Part shown: in pieces, positions 10,331 through 21,148 of the stretch | Numbering within the stretch: the stretch's first letter is position 1 | Layout: every line of letters starts with the position of its first letter | DNA from: Diphasiastrum complanatum | Taxonomy: Eukaryota; Streptophyta; Lycopodiopsida; Lycopodiales; Lycopodiaceae | NCBI GenBank assembly: GCA_029204225.1 | Contig: CM055092.1 | Location: 28,307,859 to 28,371,858 of the forward strand | Direction: 5' to 3' | DNA: 64,000 nt | The notes under the pieces: generated by a model | Database searches by the model: none | What the model was told of the DNA's origin: nothing | The model's input: only the letters and a program-made list of their open reading frames with translations | Made by a program: the position numbers and the translations under genes

Positions 10331-11140
10331 TGTTGAATTTCACACGTGTGGACTGTCCACTACATGTACTTGTGATCTCCTAAGGTGTGTAGATGCACCA
10401 AGATCAAGACTAGATTGAGATTCAAGATCAATCTTGAATCCTATGGCAAAAACACACTACTACATGCATTCAATCACTTCCAACTCTCACTCACACGTGT
10501 GGGAAGTATTCAAAAAATAATCTAAGTAAAAACAAGCTGCTCTCCTCGGGTAGAGAGAGAAAATACATCAAGAGCTCTCGGGTAGAGAGAGAAAGCTAGA
10601 AATCCAATAACTCACAAAATCCATGAAATCACCAAATCAATTAGATCCAAAAGGAGGAGTACAATGATACTAATAGATTCATGAGCTACCACTATGCTTA
10701 ACTATGATTGGATCACACTTTGCCACCTCTTAATCCTATTGGACCATTGATCCATGCACCTCTAAATTCTATTGGACTATATTCAAGCACACCTCAATTT
10801 TCTATTGGACCTCACAAGGTTCCACCTCTAAATCCTATTGGACCTCTTAAGCTTCATCAAACAAAAGCATGACACTTGTCTACACTCTAATTGGCACAAG
10901 TTTGGCTCAATATTGGCATTACAAGTGGAAATGGATAATGTGCCATCTATGCCAAATTTGACCCTATCAACATCCTACACCTAAATGCTTGACTATGAAA
11001 TTCTATGAGACCCCTATATCAAACATTTTGATTTACTTTACAATTCTCCACACGTGGGAACATCCTCCACACATGTGAGATTCACTTACAAACTTCTATC
11101 ATAAAAAAATACCAAGCTAGGATTTTGCCAATTTCTCACA
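10331..11140 (-). repeat. CopNA1 5' LTR
   Basis: An 810-bp LTR with no difference visible to 6063-6872. It is followed by AAATT, the second copy of the target duplication. Confidence 0.97.
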
Positions 11141-11145
11141 AAATT

Positions 11146-12639
11146 GGCATCCAGGAACACCAATGATGAAATGTTTTGGTCAAGGTCTGTAAATGTAAGA
11201 ATTATTTTATCTTTCAGGCTCTTCAGGCATCAAGGAAACAGTCAAAACTGACAACAACTAGCAATTAGATTTAGTAAGTAAAATCACATTAGCTAAAGAT
11301 TCTTCTTAATCAAACATAGAGAATTAGTCTTTATCGCAGAAAGCAAGCAAAACAAAGCCTCAAACAATCTCGTTATCTGAACACATAGCTCATTCAGAAA
11401 TGAAAGAAGGTCTGCTAAGAAATGATGCTTAACAGCTTTGGCTAATACCCTGCCCACATTAGTCAGAATTGTTACTTGCTGGTGTCGCCTGAAAATCCAT
11501 GTTAGAGTAAACTATAATATAAGAAATGTGTGTGACGCAAACAGAACAATATCACAATCATCCACAGATCATACAGAGTGTGTTCACACATATGATAAGA
11601 AGTAATTCTGTGAAAGATAGTAGAAAGAAAAGAATGCTCAAGATATAGGAACTCGCTCTTCTCTCTATTGATACTCAGCTCTGCATAGAAATGCATCAGT
11701 ACAATGGCACAAAGTGTCGACCTTATAGGAACGATCACAGGCCTCAATGTCGTTTACGAACCGTTAAATGTCGGTTCTGGACTTCTATTGCATCTCTTTA
11801 TAACGTCGCAACTTCTACTTAAAATATGAATTTACAAAGTGAAAAATAGGCCTTTACATGTATTCAGGCACTATAGCACATTTTAAGTATATGGAAATTG
11901 AAAACTTTTACAATATATGACATAACTCGGATAATGTGAAATCATAAGTCTCCACATAGATGCTCTACGGAAGACTTTCGTGCAGTAGCTATTTCTCATG
12001 CAAAAATCAATCACACAGAATAGGTGAAGAAAAACAAGAAAATAAACAAACGTTACAGAGAGTGAGAACTGTATAGCACTTGTCGAACAAAACTGGCATT
12101 CATCAACATTGATAATGTACCTTGACAATTGCAATATTCATTTTGTTTTGTAGAGTAATAATTCTTCTCTGACATGCTCTTGTGAAAACAAGGCAAGGTT
12201 GGTGACACTAAAATCTACCATCATTGATAGCAGATGTTGTAAGATATAGCTTGAGATGTAAGTATGGTTAAGGTACTATGTCTTGAGGACCTCTCTGAAC
12301 AGAGATTCAGAACCGAGTCTCTACATGGATTTCTGAATCCTAGATTTATTGTGTATTGGCACATTGGAAATATTTATCAGCATGTGGAAAGACAAATAGA
12401 TTTGAGGTTGTAGAAGGGGATGTCAATTCCCTGTGGAGTTGCTCTTGGTTGGACATTGTAGTAGATGACGGAATATCGGTTTCACTTTCTTTCGACAAGA
12501 ACTCATTTCATATTAGTGTCTTTTGCATTATGGAGCTAGTGTATTGTGCGGTAATGTAGAAGTTTGCAAGAAACTTCTCGATTGAGCAGCAGGTTTAACT
12601 GTTGGTTGCCATGGTGCTGGTGTTGTCGTCGTGAGGATC
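11146..12639 (-). other. Rest of GypA 5' LTR, then unassigned DNA
   Basis: GypA LTR sequence resumes after the duplicated AAATT. A TATAAAGAG motif on the minus strand at about 11794-11802 could be its promoter. I could not find the outer LTR end because no second copy is present. Short ORFs here are not convincing. From about 12150 to 12639 I see nothing identifiable. Confidence 0.45.
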
Positions 12640-13992
12640 CTATCGTGATTCATAATTGACATGACGGGAAGGTAGGATCATAGTTGGTTGTTTTGGACAG
12701 TCTTTGAAACTATGTTTTCTGATACAGTCGGGACACTCTGCATGGTATTTGGTCTTGACTGGACAATTAACCATGAAGTGGCCAGTTTCACCACAGATGA
12801 AACATCTGGTGTGCAATGGCCCTTGTATAACGGCATAGCCATCTTGTATGGCTAGTGGTTCTGGACTTTCAGATGGATATTCGGGGTAGGACAAGGAACG
12901 TCTAGACTGTGATGGTTGTTCGTCATACTGTTGAACTGTATGTGCGTGAATAGGCTGATATGAAGGACAAGCATCAGCAGGATGCGTAGCCCGGCAGTGT
13001 GGGCACCATATTGGTTTTCGTCTATAAGGTACATGTGCAGTGTTTGACTGACTAGGTATACTACTTTGGATAAACTTTAGGGTTGTTTGAAACTCATTGG
13101 TGAGTTTCTCCATTTGAAGATGGTGTTGCTTATTAAGCAACTCCAACTATGATTTCCAAAGCTGATCTTGGATGTCCTCAATCAGTTTCGACTCATGGAC
13201 AAGAGCACGTGGTGCTCTTTTTTCTCTGGATTCATCAACATCTGATCCCTTGTCTTTTTCTTTGATGGCATCAAACATAGCTAACTTTAGGCTCATATAT
13301 TCATCATTGAATTTAAGCTCGCGTCTAATCCATCTTGGAAGGCCGACTAAGAACCAGATGATGAGCATCTGTTTGAAGGGCTATTCTTGTACTTGACTTT
13401 TGAGGCGTTTCAAACGCTCGATATAGTCTCGTACACATTCGTCTTTTGTCATTTTGATGTTACTCAATTTGAAAAAAGGGCTCTCGATCAAGCGAAAGGG
13501 CTTAAAACGCTTGACAAATGACTCTTTTAAAATTGACCAGTCTGTCTTTTCTTCACGATTAAGGTTGAAAAACCAATCACGTGCTTTAGCGATCATAGTC
13601 ATTGAAAACAATTGGACCATAGCAGTGGGAGATGTTTTGCCATACACATCACATGCATTCTCAAAGATTTGCAAAAATCTTTGAGGGTCCGAACTACCGT
13701 CAAACTTTGGTAGATCTAACTTGGGTGTACGTCTTTCAAAATGAGCACCGTGGGTAGCAGAAGCACCATTAAGGTTGGTTCTAGCCTGGGAGGGGTCAGC
13801 ACCATAAGAATAGGCTCGTGTTCGTGAAGACTTAGCTCTATCAGGTTCTTGTCCCTCGAATGGGTTTGTGGATGGCTCGTGTATATGGGCTTACATTCGG
13901 TAGAACCTATGACGTCTGATTTGTTTAGCTACAGGGGACCTGATCTTGTATGGATAATCTTCGGGGATTTCAGATTTTGTATTGTCGGCCAT
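12640..13992 (-). pseudogene. Second Ty3/gypsy gag remnant
   Basis: A minus-strand gypsy gag in several frames. A likely start MADNTKSEIPEDYPYK is at 13992. The reverse strand then reads LDLPKFDGSSDPQRFLQIFE (about 13720-13660), followed by the retrotransposon-gag core AKARDWFFNL and WSILKESFVKRFKPF (13381-13674) and GLPRWIRREL (13147-13368). The zinc-knuckle part at 12640-13146 has CPHCRATHPADAC, CFICGETGHFMVNC and CPDCIRKHSFKDC. It differs from GypA gag, so it is another family. No pol follows. Confidence 0.8.
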
Positions 13993-15354
13993 TGGGTATG
14001 GTTGTGTCGTTTGTGGGTTGGGTACGTGTTTCTGGTGTTTTTGGATTTTTTAGGATTTTTGGTGTTTTTGGATTTTTTAGGGTGTTGAAGTCAAACATTA
14101 GTGTTTGCATATTTTTCACAATTACGTCTTCAACATTGAAGCTAGGTTTCTCATTGATGCCAATGGATAACCTCTACTGCTTTTGAACTAGGAGCAACTT
14201 ATTATAGAATACAGAGATATGATTGGTGGAAGCAATGTTGAACTTCATAATTTCATGAGTTGTACATCCATACAAGTATTTGAAGTATGCCAAAAGAAAT
14301 ATGTACCCTCATTAGTACAAGTAGTTGGAAGTATATCGGATTTCTTTGCACCTACATCCATAAATGTAATTGAAAGATTTTAGTGTATCTCATACTCATA
14401 TGCCACAAACCACATAGTATGTTAGTGAAACCTCATATATTATCCAATAGTATTTCAATCGATCATTTTGTACTTTTTGCAAATTAGCTTTCTTCAATTC
14501 AAACTTTGAACTTATGTATGCTACTTCAATATTTCACCTATTTACCTTTAGTTTTCTACTTGTCACCCGTATAGCTTTCTCTTGCATTGGTACATAAATG
14601 TCTCTTTCGTTTGTATGGATCTCTAACCATACAATATCTTTGCAACCTTGGGTAAAAGTCGTGGATTGTCTCAATAAAGGCCTCAAAGTGGTGGTTTTGA
14701 ACTCTTTGTTTGGTGCTATTTTACACAAGACAATCTATGGCTTTTACCAACAAGAAATTTGTACTCAACCTATCTGTATAACTTTATTAACTGTTGGTGT
14801 AAGAGTAACTTGTCTTTACATATGTACAATGAAAAAATCAACAAAATATTCATAAATCCATAAATTGGGGAATGCAAATGCTACAAAAAGGAATGAATTA
14901 CAAAGAATGTCTTGCTATTTCGACCACGTTTTCAAAGCTTTTAAAAATTAACATTGAATGCCTTGGTTATAATTTATGAGAAGACTTCATTGGAAAAATG
15001 TCATGATTAAAAACAAAAATAGATTGCCTTCATCCCCATCATAAATGGGAATTGATTATCTTGTATGGAAGGAAAGGAAACGGCAGAAAAAGGTAACAGA
15101 TATGGGGGAATGTCATCTTTCTGCCACATCTCCACTTAAAGACTTGAGTTTGGCTACAACAAACCTTAGGCTAGCTCTTTATGTTCTTACTGGTATCGTT
15201 GGTATGCATATGTAACACATATATAAACAAAGCTTCTTACTCATTAGTGCTAGATATTTTGCTAATCTCAGTTGTGAGTGAAGTTATTTCTTTACGTTTC
15301 AAATCTAAACAAAATATTGTTTGAGCTTATCATAAGGCTATCCCATGTGCTGAA
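13993..15354. other. Unassigned AT-rich stretch
   Basis: There is a short direct repeat of about 27 bp (GGTGTTTTTGGATTTTTTAGG, twice) at 14036-14087 in what would be the gag leader. The remainder has small ORFs on both strands (for example 14534-14728 minus and 14598-14855 plus) with no family I recognise and poor coding character. Confidence 0.4.
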
Positions 15355-15706
15355 CTTGATCAATGAGGAATATAGGCTTCAAGCAAGAAGTGGATCTACA
15401 TCGACACTTCAATAGGATGCCATGTTCACAAAGGGCAAATTCAAGGACAAAACCAAAAGTAAGTGGTCTAAAGGGCAAGATCAAGTGGATGCTTCTTCAA
15501 GTGGCAAAAAGAAGGATAGATCAAAGCTCAAGTGCTTCTATTGTGGCATCAAAGGACACTTTGCAAGTGAGTGCTACAAGAAGAAGAGAGATCAAGGAGA
15601 CAAGCAAGGTAATCTTACTCTTGATGAGGATGCTTTGGATGTTGAAGATGAAAATGATGATGCTTTTGTGATGTCTTCATGTATGCTTTCTAATGATGGA
15701 GATCTA
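15355..15706 (+). pseudogene. CopD gag C-terminus with CCHC knuckle
   Basis: Gag tail EEYRLQA-like sequence, a basic GKFKDKTKSKWSKGQDQ stretch and the knuckle CFYCGIKGHFASEC, followed by an acidic linker. It closely resembles the CopNA2 and CopE2 gag tails. The frame runs into the CopNA2 LTR at 15707. The continuation DPWWIDSG is at 21149. Confidence 0.88.
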
Positions 15707-16360
15707 TGTGAGAGATTTCAACTAGTTTAGTCTAGTTTAGTCACATTTTGGTAAATTGTCAATAAGAGGCCAAAACTCATTTAAGACTTAGAGATAAACT
15801 TTTTGAAGTTATATTAGTTTAAAATACATTCAATAAACACTTTTGGAAAGTGTGGGAAAGTTGGTAGTCAAGTTTGAGAGAGATTCAAATTTGAACTTTG
15901 GGTACATTGAATCTAGACCCAAAAATAGTAGGGTTTACATTTTGGAGGGAAAGCCAAGTGGCCAAATAGGGTTTGGAAACTCTATAAAAGGATGTAACTC
16001 GTGGAGAGACACATCTTCTCTCTTCTCTCTCTCATTTCATCATTATACATGGTTCTCTTTGGGTTCTACTACTCATTGGTGCACTATCTTGGTGTTATCT
16101 TGCAATTCTATGTGTAGAATGATCATTTATTGCTATTTTCGGTTTCACACGTGTGAAATACAGTAGGATACTGTAATTGTACGGAAAGCAGATATATTTT
16201 ATGTTTTGGTTCATGTTTGATCAATATCTCTTAGAGTTTGCATCTCATTTTGTATGTAGATGTTGATTTTTCTACATTGGCAGGATTGTTGGTTTGCTCC
16301 TTATTGTAACCAAAGATTTGGGACATGGATTGGATCTTGAATGATCTGAAATCCTTCACA
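15707..16360 (+). repeat. CopNA2 5' LTR
   Basis: TGTGAGAGATTT to CCTTCACA. A TATAAAAG box lies at 15983-15990. The palindrome TTTCACACGTGTGAAA is at about 16143-16158, and TTGTACGGA (reverse of TCCGTACAA) follows about 25 bp later. Confidence 0.95.
15983..15990 (+). promoter_or_regulatory. TATA box of CopNA2 LTR
   Basis: CTCTATAAAAGGATG is a strong TATA match, repeated at about 20766 in the other LTR. Transcription would start about 30 bp on, placing the CACACGTGTG palindrome in the transcribed part. Confidence 0.65.
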
Positions 16361-16372
16361 TGGTATCAAAGC
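16361..16372 (+). other. CopNA2 primer-binding site
   Basis: TGGTATCAAAGC directly after the 5' LTR, one mismatch from the initiator tRNA-Met site. Confidence 0.9.
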
Positions 16373-16943
16373 TCTTGTATTTCAGGTTATGAAAGGATCA
16401 GCCATCTTTAGCAAGGATTTGGAGGAGTTACCAATGCTAGAGCATGCTAGATTGATTTCTACTAAAAAATCAATATTTTTGCATGTGTAGAATCGATTTT
16501 TTGTAGGTCAAAACTCAATATAGGGTTAGATACTTGATCAATTCTGATTTCACACTTGGTTTACTGGAATTAGATGATTTTTGGTGTATTAGGAAGGTCT
16601 CATTGGAGTCTACAAGAAGATATATCAGGTTTCTAGAAATTGCATGTAGAATTTGAGATATTCAATTTTTTGTGATTTTGTCAAAACCCTAATTTTGATT
16701 GGATCTCTAGTTTGTGATGTTACTGAACTTCATTTGAGTGTGTTTCAAATCATTAGATTGAGGATAGATCATAGGTTGATCAAGATTTCACTATTCTATG
16801 TGTTGATTTTCTAGTTAGAAGTGTTAGAAGAGATTTGAGAGGTTCCATATCTTTGTGATTTCTTCTTGAGTTCATTTTTTGACATTCAAGAGAGTGCTTT
16901 GTGCATTGGAACAGGTTGAAAGAGAAGATCAGGTCACTTCAAC
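16373..16943 (+). other. CopNA2 5' leader
   Basis: About 570 bp of AT-rich untranslated leader between primer site and Gag start. I see no ORF or strong structure. Confidence 0.6.
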
Positions 16944-17936
16944 ATGGCTACAAGTGGTGGATTTATGTTGGAGAGCAATGATAGGCTTACCTCAATCAAC
17001 TATTCTACTTGGAAGGTGAGGATGGAGTCCTTATTGGAGATGAATGAGTTGATGGAGATTGTTGCAGGTGTGGACGAGAGACCTCAAGCACCTCAAGATC
17101 AAGTGAGGTATGACAAGAGAGCAAAGAAAGCTCTACACATGATCAAGATGAATGTTACCAATGAACTTCTCAAGGAAGTTGGTAAGTGCACATCATCTTT
17201 GGAGGCTTGGGAAGCTTTATGTATCCAAGTCTACATCAAGATACTTACTCTTAGGAGACAAATCTTTCAAAGTTTGCAAAAGAAAGAAGAGAGTACTCAT
17301 GCTTTTGTTTTGAGGGTTAAGGCATTCAATGATGAGTTAGCATGTATTGATGAAAGCATTAAGGAGGTAGAGCTTATTCAAGTTATACTTAATGGCTTGT
17401 TGGATGATCATGCTAATCTTGTTCAAAGTTTTGCTATTCAAAAGACTTTGCCAAGTATTGTGGATTTGCAAGAGATCTTGGTGAATGAGGAGTATAGACT
17501 TCAATCAAGAGGAGGTGGATCTACATCGACATCTCATTATGAAGAGGATGCTATGTTAATCAAAGGCAAGTTCAAGGGCAAAAGCAAAGGCAAGTGGTCT
17601 AAAGGGCAAGATCAAGGTGAGACTTCTTCTTTTGGCAAAAAGAAAGATAAGTCTAAGTTGAAATGCTTTTATTGTGGAATCAAAGGGCATTTTGCAAATG
17701 AATGTTTGAAGAAGCAAAGAGATGAAGGTAGCAAGCAAATCAACTTTACTACTAATGATGAGGGTCTAGGTGGTGGTGATTCTCTTTTGATGTGTTCTTC
17801 AAGTCCAATATCAAGTGAAGGTGACAAAGATTCATGGTGGATTGATAGTGGAGTCACAATGAGTTCTTTACTTCTTTGGTCACTTATGATGGAGCCAAGA
17901 AAGCAATTCACATGGCCAATGGTGGTGAGTGTGTGA
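16944..17936 (+). CDS. CopNA2 Gag with damaged protease start
   Basis: A 330-codon ORF. Copia Gag starts MATSGGFMLESNDRLTSINY and shares the STWKVRMESLLE block with CopE2 Gag. A basic linker (KGKFKGKSKGKWSKG) precedes the knuckle CFYCGIKGHFANEC. The protease site WWIDSG is followed by a deletion of about ten codons that removes the usual ASSHMT part and shifts the frame. The next frame (17876-19159) picks up directly. Gag itself looks intact. Confidence 0.88.
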   Translation: MATSGGFMLESNDRLTSINYSTWKVRMESLLEMNELMEIVAGVDERPQAPQDQVRYDKRAKKALHMIKMNVTNELLKEVGKCTSSLEAWEALCIQVYIKILTLRRQIFQSLQKKEESTHAFVLRVKAFNDELACIDESIKEVELIQVILNGLLDDHANLVQSFAIQKTLPSIVDLQEILVNEEYRLQSRGGGSTSTSHYEEDAMLIKGKFKGKSKGKWSKGQDQGETSSFGKKKDKSKLKCFYCGIKGHFANECLKKQRDEGSKQINFTTNDEGLGGGDSLLMCSSSPISSEGDKDSWWIDSGVTMSSLLLWSLMMEPRKQFTWPMVVSV

Positions 17937-19159
17937 TTGAAGGTATTGGTTCAATTCCTATTTGTCTCTCTACTAATAGGAAAGCAAGACTTGATGGTGT
18001 TCTTTACATTCCTTCACTTTCAAAGAATTTGTTAAGTGTTGGTCAAATGATAGAGAAAGGATACATGGTAAAGTTTGGGGGTGATGCTTGTTTCATTACA
18101 AAGGAAGAAATCTTGGTTGCTAGGGGCAATAGACAAGGTAGACTTTTCAAGCTTGATGCTTTTGTTATGGCTAACAAAAATGATGGAATGGAAAAGGATA
18201 TTGGTCTCAACTTTCCAAAGTTACCTTTTAGCATCAATAAGATTGGTGGATCTTATGCAAAGTCTAACAAGCTTCCTTATGCTAGATCTAGGTCAAGATC
18301 TAATATGCTTCTTGGAGATGTTCATCTTTGTGCTAACTTGGCTAGTCTTGAGGATAATGATGGTGTTTCAATGGTTCTTCATGGCAAGTGCAAGCATGCA
18401 AAAGGTAAGGAAAGAGCTAACTTCATCAATGGAGGTGAAGGTTCTTCCTTGGAAAAGATTGTTGTTAATGATTTCTTTGATCATATGTCAAAAGATGTTG
18501 CTAGGTGCATGCATGAAGGAGGTGGTTCTTCTACATTCTTTTGTGATGAGTCCAAGAAAGTCATTTTTCCAGCAAGTGGAGTCACATGTTTTCATAAAGA
18601 GAGTAGATTAAATGGTTTTATCAAGAGACTTAGTGAGGGAGATAGTCACAAGTCAAGAAGAAGAGAAGTATGTGACGAGTTCAAAGTAGGATGTACTTTG
18701 AATGATGTCATTGTGAATGATAGTGAGGAGGAATCATTATCATATGATTCATTACCTAAAACATTGAATAGAAGTTCTTGTTTGAAGAAAGAGAGTACTT
18801 TAATCATCCTTATGTTGAAGGTACTAATCATTTTTTTCATGGCTTCTAATGTCTTTGAGGTTTCTACTTCTTATGATGCAATCATTAAGAGGGAGTCTTA
18901 TGAAGGAAAGAGCAATGGAAGATTGGTTCTTGGGAAGATCCAAGGCATGGATCTCACATCTCTTCATCAACTCAAAGGATTCTACGATTGTGAATTGATC
19001 ACTCATGATCGAGATGGCAAAAGATTGGTTGGAGAAGACTACATGGAGCAAATCGAGATGCAATTTCTTCAAGGCAAGGGAGATCTCATTGGTGAGCTTA
19101 TTGAGGTTTGTTATGGACTCAAGAGGGCTTTCTTAGGTTTGATACTCATCTTCACCTAA
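17876..19159 (+). CDS. CopNA2 protease remnant fused to unknown ORF
   Basis: A 427-codon frame. It begins with the C-terminal half of copia protease (GIGSIPICLSTNRKARLDGV, then SLSKNLLSVGQMIEKGY) and a short echo of the pre-integrase segment (LPYARSRSRSNM). After that come about 300 residues I do not recognise, with stretches such as DLTSLHQLKGFYDCELITHD. No integrase DDE, RT or RNase H motif is present. The frame is open over 1.28 kb, which suggests constraint or youth. Whether it is a captured sequence or drifted integrase is unknown. Confidence 0.72.
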   Translation: MVTYDGAKKAIHMANGGECVIEGIGSIPICLSTNRKARLDGVLYIPSLSKNLLSVGQMIEKGYMVKFGGDACFITKEEILVARGNRQGRLFKLDAFVMANKNDGMEKDIGLNFPKLPFSINKIGGSYAKSNKLPYARSRSRSNMLLGDVHLCANLASLEDNDGVSMVLHGKCKHAKGKERANFINGGEGSSLEKIVVNDFFDHMSKDVARCMHEGGGSSTFFCDESKKVIFPASGVTCFHKESRLNGFIKRLSEGDSHKSRRREVCDEFKVGCTLNDVIVNDSEEESLSYDSLPKTLNRSSCLKKESTLIILMLKVLIIFFMASNVFEVSTSYDAIIKRESYEGKSNGRLVLGKIQGMDLTSLHQLKGFYDCELITHDRDGKRLVGEDYMEQIEMQFLQGKGDLIGELIEVCYGLKRAFLGLILIFT

Positions 19160-19297
19160 TCTACTTCATGTTGGATGGAAAGTTTGGAATCTATCTTTTG
19201 ATTTATGATGGTGACATTGGTGACATTGTTTTCACTAACCTTTGTGGAAATTAAAGATCAAGCATTGATGAGATCTTGTTGGATCTAGATCATATGT

Positions 19298-20494
19298 TTG
19301 AGAGAGAGTATTTTCAGAGGTTCAGGTCTGAAGATATTCATATCTTTGATATTTGATGATCAAGAGAAAGGTAAGCAAATGGAATCGACACACTTTGCTT
19401 TATTCACATGTTTTGAAGAATTTTCTTGTGTAGATGATGCTATGCAAGTGGATATTGGTTCTCATGTTTTTTATAATGGAAAAACAAGTAATGGATCTGG
19501 AAAACAAATTTTGCTCAATGACTTTGATGATCAAGAGGAAGATCAAGAGGTTGGTCTCAAAGGGCTTCAACAACACAAAAGGAAAGGTGGCAATTTGGAA
19601 CTAGTCAAGAGCATCAAAGGAAGGCTACTTGGCAAAAATGTTATGGATCTGTTTTTGCATCTTATTGAAGACTCAAGTAAGGTCAAAGGAGCAGCAAGGA
19701 AGTTTTATTCAAGTTTACTTTACTTGTTCTATCTCATGTTTGAGCTATTTCATGTGAATGTGTGCAAATTGTCAAGACATGGACAAACTAGCTACATTGT
19801 CTTGCAATATCTTATTGTTGGAGTTGTACTAACATTCTTGACTGGTTTTGCTGATGGAAATGAGGCTAATGAAGGCTCATTATATCACTCATCCATGATC
19901 AAGCTCTCAAGTGTTGAGCTACTTGGTGCCAATACTTGGAGATTGTCAATTTTTGGTGAATTCATGGTCATTTTCTTGTGTCAAGTAGATCTTGAAGATG
20001 GACTAGTGCAACCTACTTGGTTTATGGAGTCATGTGGTGCTGGATTTGCATCATTAATGTACTCACCTACTCATGGATTTCCAAGGTTTGATGGTTTCTT
20101 GTGGCAAGATGGAGATGGAGGCTCATTCATGGAGTTTTATGGTGGAGACATATCAAGAAAGGACAAAGTTGGAGGACACAGGCAAGCAAATGGTCATCAC
20201 TCACATTTATTGTTTGGTTTGTGTAATTTTCAAGAGAGTACAAAGTTTGAAACATGGAGGAATCATTTCATTCACATTCTATTTGGTTCTTCATGTTCTA
20301 GTTATATCTTGATGTGCAAAATTGATGTAAGAAATAGTGAAGCATCCAATTTGGACACTATTCTCTATATCAATTATGAAAGATACTTTAGAACCTTAGA
20401 AAGAAGATCTATACTTAGGATGGAGATCATTCTAAAGTTGGATCAAAGTTCTGTTGTTAAAACTATGCCAAAACTAGTTGAAGAGGGAGTGTGA
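19298..20494 (+). CDS. CopNA2 3' ORF of unknown function
   Basis: A 398-codon open frame between the previous ORF and the 3' LTR. It ends KTMPKLVEEGV, whose last codons overlap the polypurine tract and the first bases of the LTR, just as the RNase H end (SKTMLKLA...EEGV) does in CopE2. So its 3' edge derives from a pol gene although no RNase H catalytic motif remains. A Leu/Phe-rich segment (FYSSLLYLFYLMFELFHV) could be membrane-associated or simply low-constraint sequence. Function not recognised. Confidence 0.65.
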   Translation: MRESIFRGSGLKIFISLIFDDQEKGKQMESTHFALFTCFEEFSCVDDAMQVDIGSHVFYNGKTSNGSGKQILLNDFDDQEEDQEVGLKGLQQHKRKGGNLELVKSIKGRLLGKNVMDLFLHLIEDSSKVKGAARKFYSSLLYLFYLMFELFHVNVCKLSRHGQTSYIVLQYLIVGVVLTFLTGFADGNEANEGSLYHSSMIKLSSVELLGANTWRLSIFGEFMVIFLCQVDLEDGLVQPTWFMESCGAGFASLMYSPTHGFPRFDGFLWQDGDGGSFMEFYGGDISRKDKVGGHRQANGHHSHLLFGLCNFQESTKFETWRNHFIHILFGSSCSSYILMCKIDVRNSEASNLDTILYINYERYFRTLERRSILRMEIILKLDQSSVVKTMPKLVEEGV

Positions 20495-21143
20495 GAGATT
20501 TCAACTAGTTTAGTCTAGTTTAGTCACATTTTGGTAAATTGTCAATAAGAGGCCAAAACTCATTTAAGACTTAGAGATAAACTTTTTGAAGTTATATTGG
20601 TTTAAAATACATTCAATAAACACTTTTGGAAAGTGTGAGAAAGTTGGTAGTCAAGTTTGAGAGAGATTCAAATTTGAACTTTGGGTACATTGAATCTAGA
20701 CCCAAAAATAGTAGGGTTTACATTTTGGAGGGAAAGCCAAGTGGCCAAATAGGGTTTGGAAACTCTATAAAAGGATGTAACTCGTGGAGAGACACATCTT
20801 CTCTCTTCTCTCTCTCATTTCATCATTATACATGGTTCTCTTTGGGTTCTACTACTCATTGGTGCACTATCTTGGTGTTATCTTGCAATTCTATGTGTAG
20901 AATGATCATTTATTGCTATTTTCGGTTCCACACGTGTGAAATACAGTAGGGTACTGTAATTGTACGGACAACAAACATATTTTATGTTTTGGTTTATGTT
21001 TGATCAATATCTCTTAGAGTTTGCATCTCATTTTGTATGTAGATGCTGATTTTTCTACATTGGCAGGATTGTTGGTTTGCTCCTTATTGTAACCAAAGAT
21101 TTGGGACATGGATTGGATCTTGAATGATCTGAAATACTTCACA
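20490..21143 (+). repeat. CopNA2 3' LTR
   Basis: A 654-bp LTR preceded by the tract GAAGAGGGAG and followed by ATCTA, the second target duplication. About a dozen differences from the 5' LTR. Confidence 0.95.
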
Positions 21144-21148
21144 ATCTA

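Larger units (their letters stand above)
6063..11140 (-). mobile_element. CopNA1, complete RT-less copia-type element
   Basis: A 5,078-bp element with two 810-bp LTRs in which I see no difference, a perfect 5-bp target duplication (AAATT), a tRNA-Met primer site at 10319-10330 and a polypurine tract ending at 6873. One uninterrupted ORF encodes Gag, CCHC knuckle, protease and integrase remnants, then about 290 residues of unknown sequence. RT and RNase H are absent, so movement needed enzymes in trans. Identical LTRs mean very recent insertion. The LTR edges are TG...CA. Confidence 0.96.
15707..21143 (+). mobile_element. CopNA2, complete RT-less copia-type element
   Basis: A 5,437-bp element with 654-bp LTRs (15707-16360 and 20490-21143) and a perfect ATCTA target duplication (15702-15706, 21144-21148). 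The primer site TGGTATCAAAGC is at 16361. It encodes Gag, knuckle and a damaged protease, then long open frames with no integrase core, RT or RNase H. The LTRs differ at about a dozen sites by eye (roughly 98% identity), so it is older than CopNA1. Confidence 0.95.

Noticed and set aside
14534-14855. Overlapping ORFs of 64 and 85 codons on opposite strands
   Set aside because: No family resemblance and ordinary codon use for AT-rich non-coding DNA.
15843-16166. 107-codon ORF, repeated at 20626-20949
   Set aside because: It lies wholly inside the CopNA2 LTRs, crosses the TATA box and exists twice only because LTRs are duplicated. No domain.
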